Shown: one piece after another, positions 58,697-64,000 of the stretch | Numbering within the stretch: the stretch's first letter is position 1 | Layout of the letters: the number at the start of each line of letters is the position of its first letter | Origin: UBA2784 sp964494625 | Lineage (GTDB): Bacteria; Pseudomonadota; Alphaproteobacteria; Micropepsales; Micropepsaceae | Reading direction: 5' to 3' | Length of the DNA stretch: 64,000 bases | NCBI GenBank assembly: GCA_964494625.1 | Contig: CAZBRT010000001.1 | Location: 682,001-746,000 of the forward strand | Position numbers and translations under genes: made by a program | The notes under the pieces: model-generated | The model's input: only the letters and a program-made list of their open reading frames with translations | Databases searched by the model: none | What the model was told of the DNA's origin: nothing

Positions 58697-61111
58697 ATGC
58701 GTTCCCCCGCCCCCCTTGAGCTTCCCGCGATCTCGCACGAGGTCTGGGACATGAAGTACCGTTTCAAGGCGGCCGATGGCACGCCCATCGATGAGACGCT
58801 GGCGCATACATGGGCGCGCGTGGCGCTTGCGCTTTCGCGGGCCGAGAGACCGGAAGACCAGCGCAAATACGCGCTCGCGTTTTCACACGCTTTGGCCGGC
58901 GCGCGGTTCCTGCCGGCCGGACGCGTCATGGCCGGTGCAGGCACGGGCCGGTCGGTCACGCTCTTCAATTGCTATGTGATGGGAACGGTTGCCGATTCCA
59001 TCAGCGGCATTTTCGACTCGCTCAAGGATGCCGCCCTCACCATGCAGCAGGGCGGCGGCATCGGCTGCGACTTTTCGACCATCCGCCCCAAGGGTGCGGC
59101 GGTCGTCAGTGTCGGTGCGGATGCGTCGGGGCCGCTCTCCTTCATGGATGTGTGGGATGCGATGTGCCGCACCATCATGTCGGCCGGTTCGCGGCGCGGC
59201 GCGATGATGGCGACCTTGCGCTGCGATCATCCCGACATCGAGGCCTTCATCGACGCCAAGCGCGAGCCGCAGCGGCTGCGCATGTTCAATCTCTCCGTAC
59301 TGGTGACGGATGATTTCATGGCGGCAGTGGATGAAGACGCGGACTGGAACCTCGTCTTTGACGGCCGCATCCATCGTACCGTGAAGGCGCGTGCGCTGTG
59401 GGACCGCATCATGGCGGCAACCTATGCCTATGCGGAGCCGGGCGTCATCTTCATCGACCGTGTGAATGCGGCAAACAATCTTGCATGGTGCGAGACAATT
59501 GCTGCAACAAACCCTTGCGGCGAGCAGCCGCTGCCGCCCTATGGCGCGTGTCTTCTGGGGTCGATCAATCTTGCCGCCCTTGTGCACAAGGCGTTCAGCG
59601 ATGATGCGCATATCGACGAGGCGGAGCTGGCAGACCTCACCGCAACCGCCATCCGCATGCTCGACAATGTGGTCGATATTTCGAATTACCCCTTGCCCCA
59701 GCAAGAGGCCGAGGCCCTGGCCAAACGCCGCATCGGCCTTGGCGTCACCGGTCTTGCTGACGCACTGATCTTCTGCCGGGCGCGCTATGGCAGTCCGCAT
59801 GCGCTGGCGCTGGTTGATCGCTGGCTCTCGGTCATCAAGAATGCGGCCTATCGCGCGTCCGCGCTCATCGCCGCCGAAAAAGGCGCGTTCCCGCTTTATG
59901 ACCGCGACAGATTCCTTGCGACCCCCATGGTTGCGTCGCTTGATACGGATGTGCGCGCGCTTATCGCTGCGCATGGCATCCGCAACGCGCTTTTGACGTC
60001 GATTGCGCCGACCGGCACGATTTCGCTTCTGGCCGGAAATGTGTCGAGCGGCATCGAGCCTGTCTTTGCGCATGCCTATCGCCGGAAAATCCTCCTGCCC
60101 GACGGCACGCACCGCGAGGAGCTGGTCGAGGATCATGCGGTTGCCCGCTTCCGCGCAGCGTTCGGCGAAGGGGTGAAGCTGCCCGACTATTTCGTCACCT
60201 CGGAAACGCTGTTACCTGCCGAGCATCTGGCCGTGCAGGCAATTGCCCAGCGCCACATCGATAGCGCCATCTCGAAAACCATCAACTGCCCGGAAGACAT
60301 TTCATTTGATGCCTTCAAGGACATCTACACCAATGCCTTTGCGATGGGCTGCAAGGGCTGCACGACCTATCGCCCCAATGCGGTGACAGGTTCGGTGCTG
60401 GCGGCAGCGCCCGCGGCGGAAACTGCCAAAGCGCCGGTGTTGGTGCCGGATGCGGCCCTGCCCGGACCCGACGGTGATGCTGTTTCCCGCGCTGTGGAGG
60501 CCCCGGCGCGGCGCCCGCAACCGGTCATGTCGGCGGGCGGTGTCGTTTACATGTCGCGGCCGCTGGACCGGCCCGACACGCTGCCCGGCGAGACCTACAA
60601 ACTGCGCTGGCCGGAATCGGATCACGCGCTCTACATCACCATCAATGACATCATGCAGGATGGCCGCCGCCGGCCCTTCGAGATTTTCATCAACTCGAAG
60701 AACATGGAGCATTTCGCCTGGACGGTGGCGCTGACCCGCATGATTTCGGCCGTGTTCCGGCGCGGCGGTGACGTTTCCTTCGTGGTCGAGGAACTCAAGG
60801 CCGTGTTTGATCCGCGCGGCGGGCAGTGGATGGGCGGGCGCTATGTGCCGTCGATCCTTGCGGCCATCGGCGGCGCCATCGAACAGCATCTTGTCGCCAT
60901 CGGTTTCATGGCCGCGCCCGAGAAACCCCATGCACCAGCAACCGAGCCGCAGGTGCGCGAAGCCTCCACCGGCCAGGAGGCAACCCCTGGCGAGGCACCT
61001 CTGCCGTCGCAACGCCGCCTTGCGGGTTGTCCGCGCTGCGGGCAGGCCGCCCTTGTGCGGGCCGAGGGTTGTGACAATTGCCTTGAATGCGGCTATTCGC
61101 GCTGTGGCTGA
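58697..61111 (+). CDS. nrdJ: Vitamin B12-dependent ribonucleotide reductase, class II (compact form)
   Basis: This enzyme of 804 aa reduces ribonucleotides using adenosylcobalamin. The disulfide Cys is C92 in LFNCYVMG and the radical-site motif is NPCGEQPL (C274, E276), with GACLLGSINL after it. The C-terminus ends in a zinc-ribbon-like CPRCGQ...CDNCLECGYSRCG that may carry the redox-active pair. At about 800 residues it is clearly shorter than the roughly 1,200-aa class II form usual in Rhizobiales. I start at ATG 58697; the frame upstream contains the promoter. Confidence 0.93.
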   Translation: MRSPAPLELPAISHEVWDMKYRFKAADGTPIDETLAHTWARVALALSRAERPEDQRKYALAFSHALAGARFLPAGRVMAGAGTGRSVTLFNCYVMGTVADSISGIFDSLKDAALTMQQGGGIGCDFSTIRPKGAAVVSVGADASGPLSFMDVWDAMCRTIMSAGSRRGAMMATLRCDHPDIEAFIDAKREPQRLRMFNLSVLVTDDFMAAVDEDADWNLVFDGRIHRTVKARALWDRIMAATYAYAEPGVIFIDRVNAANNLAWCETIAATNPCGEQPLPPYGACLLGSINLAALVHKAFSDDAHIDEAELADLTATAIRMLDNVVDISNYPLPQQEAEALAKRRIGLGVTGLADALIFCRARYGSPHALALVDRWLSVIKNAAYRASALIAAEKGAFPLYDRDRFLATPMVASLDTDVRALIAAHGIRNALLTSIAPTGTISLLAGNVSSGIEPVFAHAYRRKILLPDGTHREELVEDHAVARFRAAFGEGVKLPDYFVTSETLLPAEHLAVQAIAQRHIDSAISKTINCPEDISFDAFKDIYTNAFAMGCKGCTTYRPNAVTGSVLAAAPAAETAKAPVLVPDAALPGPDGDAVSRAVEAPARRPQPVMSAGGVVYMSRPLDRPDTLPGETYKLRWPESDHALYITINDIMQDGRRRPFEIFINSKNMEHFAWTVALTRMISAVFRRGGDVSFVVEELKAVFDPRGGQWMGGRYVPSILAAIGGAIEQHLVAIGFMAAPEKPHAPATEPQVREASTGQEATPGEAPLPSQRRLAGCPRCGQAALVRAEGCDNCLECGYSRCG

Positions 61112-61120
61112 CAGCGCCGC

Positions 61121-62311
61121 ATGACAACGCCGCCTCTCATTGCCAATCGCGATGCTCGGCGCCTGTTCCTTGACCGGCACCATCTGGGCGCGCGCCGCCC
61201 CGGTCCCGCGCGGGCCGATGGCGTGGCCCGTCTGATCGAAGATCTGGGTTTTGTGCAGGTTGATTCCATCCGCGCGGTCGAGCGCGCGCATCACCACATT
61301 CTCCACGCCCGCCTGCCTGCCTATCGCCCGTCCGTGCTTGACCGGCTGCAAAAGGATGCGCGTGTCTTTGAGCACTGGACGCATGACGCGTCCCTGATGC
61401 CCATCGCGTTCTATCCCTATTGGCAGCACGTCTTTGCGCATTACCGCGCTCATATTGCCGGGAACGCGTGGTGGCAGAAAATGCTGCCGGAGAAAAAGAT
61501 CATCCGTCAATTGCTGGCCGAGGTCGAAAAGCGTGGCCCCGTCATGGCCCGCGACTTTGCCCATATGGGACCGCGACAGGGCGCGTGGTGGGGATGGGCG
61601 CCGCACAAGACGGCGCTTGAATATCTCTGGTTCACGGGCGAGTTGGCCATTGCCGCGCGCGACGGTTTTGAAAAGGTCTATGACCTTTCTGCCCGCGTGA
61701 TCCCGGAAAAATACCGCACGGAGAAGCCGTCACGCGGGGACATGGTGCAATGGGCCACCGATGCCGCGCTGTCGCGCCTTGGTTTCGGCAATGCACGCGA
61801 GATCGCCAAATTCTTCGACATGATCGAGCCCGGTGAAGCTGCCGCCGCACTTCAAGGGCGAGGCGAGGTGATGCAGGTCATCATCGAAGGTGCGAAGGGC
61901 GAAAAGGATGCGCCCGCCATGATGCTGCGCGAGACCTATGAGAATCTGGCCATTTCCAGATCGCCGCAGAAACCCATGCGCTTCATCAATCCGTTCGATC
62001 CCGTGCTGCGCGACCGCAATCGTGCGCGGCGTCTCTTCGGTTTTGACTATACGATCGAGGTCTTTACGCCCGCGGCCAAGCGCCAATACGGCTATTATGT
62101 GCTGCCCCTCCTGGAAGGTGACCGCTTTGTCGGCCGGGCCGATGTGCGCGCCGACCGCACGTCGGACAGCCTTGTGATCGCCAAAGTCTGGTGGGAGAAG
62201 GGCGTGAAACCAGTGCCCGCCCGGCTGCGTGCGCTTGAGCGCGCCAGCGAGCGGCTTGCCCGCTTTGCGGGCGTCACAAAGACCATGCTTCATCAGGTGA
62301 CCCGACCATGA
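61121..62311 (+). CDS. YcaQ-family winged-helix DNA glycosylase (interstrand crosslink repair)
   Basis: This 396-aa protein belongs to the YcaQ/AlkX family, whose members excise alkylated and crosslinked bases using a QxD site. The catalytic Gln and Asp lie in FVQVDSIRAVERAHH (QVD at about residues 46-48). RFINPFDPVLRDRNRARRLF, then YGYYVLPLLEGDRFVGR, are family hallmarks near residues 287-345. It lies 10 nt after nrdJ, so it shares the transcript. DUF2125 overlaps by 4 nt downstream. Confidence 0.88.
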   Translation: MTTPPLIANRDARRLFLDRHHLGARRPGPARADGVARLIEDLGFVQVDSIRAVERAHHHILHARLPAYRPSVLDRLQKDARVFEHWTHDASLMPIAFYPYWQHVFAHYRAHIAGNAWWQKMLPEKKIIRQLLAEVEKRGPVMARDFAHMGPRQGAWWGWAPHKTALEYLWFTGELAIAARDGFEKVYDLSARVIPEKYRTEKPSRGDMVQWATDAALSRLGFGNAREIAKFFDMIEPGEAAAALQGRGEVMQVIIEGAKGEKDAPAMMLRETYENLAISRSPQKPMRFINPFDPVLRDRNRARRLFGFDYTIEVFTPAAKRQYGYYVLPLLEGDRFVGRADVRADRTSDSLVIAKVWWEKGVKPVPARLRALERASERLARFAGVTKTMLHQVTRP

Positions 62312-63318
62312 GAGTGCTTTCAGCCTTGAGGCAGTTCTGGCCGGTCACGCTTTTTGCCGCTTTGATTGCGGGCTGGACCGTGTGGTGGTTCATCGCGGCG
62401 GGTGTTGCGGAAGCAGGCCTTGAGGCCATGCGCGCTGACAAAAGCGGCGATTTGCGGCTCACCTATGACGACGTTTCCATCGGCGGCTATCCCTTCCGCA
62501 TCGAGGCGACATTCACCAATCTTGAACTCGACTGGCGCGGCGGTGCGTTCCGGGCGGAGAAGGCGATTGCGCATGCGCTGGCGTGGAAGCTCTCGCATAT
62601 CGTGGGCGAGGCGGGCGGTATCAAATCGCTTACGCTGGCGACGGCCCCGCGCGAGACCATGACGCTTGTGCCCGACATTTTGCGGCTCAGTGCCATCATT
62701 GCCGATGACGGGCAGTTCCGTGTGGATGCCGTTTTCGGCGGCGCGCAAGCAAGTTTCGCACTGGCGGATGGCCGCACACCTGCACTTCAGGCACGGCTCT
62801 TCGAGTTTCATGCGCGCAGTCTTGAGGCCGGTGGCGTTGATCTTGTGCTTGCCGCTGCCGACATCGAATTGCAACGCGGCTTTGTAACGGCGCTTGGACC
62901 CAAAATCGCGGCGGCGCGCTTTGATGCCCACCTTGCCAATCTGCCACCCGATGAAGGTGCCGTGATCCTGACCGCGCTCGACAGCTGGCCGGACTTCGTG
63001 CTGCGCTGGGCCAACGCCAAGGGCGCGGTTGATCTCAAGGCGCTTACGCTCAACTGGGGCCGTTTTGCGATGACGGCCAAGGGCGCGCTGACGCTGGCGT
63101 CCGACGGTGATCCCGAAGGAAGCCTTCTCCTCGACGTGACGGGTTCCGACGGGCTTGTCGCCGCGCTGGAAGAGGGTGGTGCGCCCTATGCGCGCCTGGC
63201 CGCGCTGGCGGTTGACATCCTCTCGCTTGGCGGATTTGCGGGCGGCACGGCGAACGCGCTCACTTTGCCGCTTGAACTCAGGGACGGCACGCTCGGACTT
63301 GATGCAAGCCCGCTTTAG
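62308..63318 (+). CDS. DUF2125 domain membrane/periplasmic protein
   Basis: This 336-aa protein has one N-terminal helix (FWPVTLFAALIAGWTVWWFIA) and a long beta-rich DUF2125 region (DVSIGGYPFRIEATFTNLELD; LTLNWGRFAMTAKGALTL). The repeated short strands suggest a bridge-like or lipid-contacting fold, but function is unknown. It is next to a dehydrogenase gene in Rhizobiales too. Its stop overlaps that of the convergent gene. Confidence 0.88.
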   Translation: MRVLSALRQFWPVTLFAALIAGWTVWWFIAAGVAEAGLEAMRADKSGDLRLTYDDVSIGGYPFRIEATFTNLELDWRGGAFRAEKAIAHALAWKLSHIVGEAGGIKSLTLATAPRETMTLVPDILRLSAIIADDGQFRVDAVFGGAQASFALADGRTPALQARLFEFHARSLEAGGVDLVLAAADIELQRGFVTALGPKIAAARFDAHLANLPPDEGAVILTALDSWPDFVLRWANAKGAVDLKALTLNWGRFAMTAKGALTLASDGDPEGSLLLDVTGSDGLVAALEEGGAPYARLAALAVDILSLGGFAGGTANALTLPLELRDGTLGLDASPL

Positions 63319-64000
63319 CCGCCTTGCCTCGTGTCCGCATTGCGGCCGAAATTGCTCGCCGCCGTATCCTGACCCGCCTCAATGATTGAGCGGCGGATCG
63401 TGCGCGTGCGCGCAAAGAGGTTGAACAGCGCATCGCCGTCGCCCCAGCGTATGGCGCGCTGGAGCGCGGTCAGGTCTTCGGTAAAGCGCTGAAGCATTTC
63501 CAGAACCGCCTCGCGGTTGTTCAAAAATACGTCGCGCCACATCACGGGGTCGGATGCTGCGATGCGCGTGAAGTCGCGAAAGCCGCCCGCCGAATATTTG
63601 ATGACTTCCGACTGCGTCACCTCCTCCAGATCAGCGGCGGTGCCGACGATGTTGTAGGCGATGAGATGCGGCAAATGGCTGGTGATGGCGAGAACGAGAT
63701 CATGGTGCCTCGGCTCCATCATCTCGACCTTGCTGCCACAGGCACGCCAGAAGGCGGCAAGCGTCCCGGCGGCCTCTGCATCCGCGCCGGGCATGGGTGT
63801 CAGGATGCACCAGCGTTCGTCGAACAACTCGGCAAAGCCTGCCTCCGGGCCGGAATGCTCGGTGCCGGCAATCGGATGGCCGGGAATGAAATGCACGCCC
63901 TCGGGCACATGCGGGGCGCAGTCCTTGATGACGGCAGCCTTGACCGAGCCGACGTCACTTACAATCGCCCCCTTCTTCAGGTGCGGTGCGATTTCCGCCA
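63315..64000 (-). CDS. Prephenate/arogenate dehydrogenase, partial (5' end beyond window)
   Basis: About 228 C-terminal residues are in the window; the start lies beyond 64000. From the edge the frame reads AEIAPHLKKGAIVSDVGSVK, then FIPGHPIAGTEHSGPEAGF, the substrate-binding region, and SHLPHLIAYNIVG; these identify the TyrA/TyrC family. The enzyme makes 4-hydroxyphenylpyruvate or tyrosine by NAD(P)-dependent decarboxylation. The first GTG in the frame at 63908 is internal and not the start. Convergent with DUF2125. Confidence 0.93.
   Translation of the reverse strand, partial: AEIAPHLKKGAIVSDVGSVKAAVIKDCAPHVPEGVHFIPGHPIAGTEHSGPEAGFAELFDERWCILTPMPGADAEAAGTLAAFWRACGSKVEMMEPRHHDLVLAITSHLPHLIAYNIVGTAADLEEVTQSEVIKYSAGGFRDFTRIAASDPVMWRDVFLNNREAVLEMLQRFTEDLTALQRAIRWGDGDALFNLFARTRTIRRSIIEAGQDTAASNFGRNADTRQGG

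Noticed and set aside
58883..60136. Minus-strand frame of 417 codons opposite nrdJ
   Set aside because: Antisense shadow of the catalytic region of nrdJ.
1..64000. tRNA, rRNA, CRISPR arrays, prophage or insertion sequences
   Set aside because: No cloverleaf, repeat-spacer pattern, integrase or transposase was seen; the repeats found are palindromic intergenic units.

Overview
The window is GC-rich DNA from an alphaproteobacterium, most likely a Hyphomicrobiales/Parvibaculales-type organism. The evidence is the gene content: an ethylmalonyl-CoA pathway with polyhydroxybutyrate genes under PhaR, the argH-lptM-lysA-DUF4175 block with a divergent tlpA, a DUF2125 protein next to an arogenate/prephenate dehydrogenase, a CpdR-like receiver, and an ftsE-ftsX-HAD-ydcF-plsC operon. 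I found about 62 protein genes and no rRNA, tRNA, CRISPR array, phage or insertion sequence. The gene at the right edge (prephenate/arogenate dehydrogenase) is cut by the window.

Layout. 0.1-12 kb: housekeeping and envelope genes (nitronate monooxygenase, M3 peptidase, WecG-type glycosyltransferase, hemolysin III, wax-ester synthase/DGAT, glyoxalase II, cupin, CorA-type and EamA transporters). 11.9-16.5 kb: a tightly overlapping minus-strand operon of lysine 2,3-aminomutase, two ATP-grasp ligases, a GNAT acetyltransferase and a Cys-cluster protein. It looks like a pathway for a small peptide or amide built on beta-lysine and is the best candidate for an undescribed system. A gene-poor stretch of about 0.7 kb lies upstream of it. 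17.3-21.8 kb: a polyprenyl-phosphate-sugar glycosylation locus (two ArnT/GT39 enzymes divergent from a GT2 and a LAB_N protein). 22-26.6 kb: a Rieske oxygenase, small regulators and a GGDEF/EAL protein with a degenerate GGDEF site.

26.6-46.8 kb is the carbon-storage and acetyl-CoA assimilation region: phaR divergent from phaA-phaB; ferredoxin, diiron protein and a PAS-only protein; an ArsR-SRPBCC-GST set with a clear operator; ethylmalonyl-CoA mutase; crotonyl-CoA carboxylase/reductase; methylsuccinyl-CoA dehydrogenase with a cobalamin adenosyltransferase; EtfBA; and 3-hydroxyacyl-CoA dehydrogenase. Together these give acetyl-CoA to acetoacetyl-CoA to hydroxybutyryl-CoA, then either polymer or the ethylmalonyl-CoA branch. 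EtfBA can take the Mcd electrons, and the adenosyltransferase can make the mutase cofactor.

47-64 kb: TlpA/ArgH/LptM/LysA/DUF4175, CpdR and a DUF3426 protein, FtsEX with a HAD phosphatase, YdcF and PlsC, a compact B12-dependent ribonucleotide reductase, a YcaQ-like glycosylase, DUF2125 and the dehydrogenase fragment. Three copies of a palindromic intergenic element and one run of four hairpins sit next to gene 3' ends. Starts were often moved downstream of the longest open frame using ribosome-binding sites, gene overlaps or family N-termini; each entry says so where it matters.
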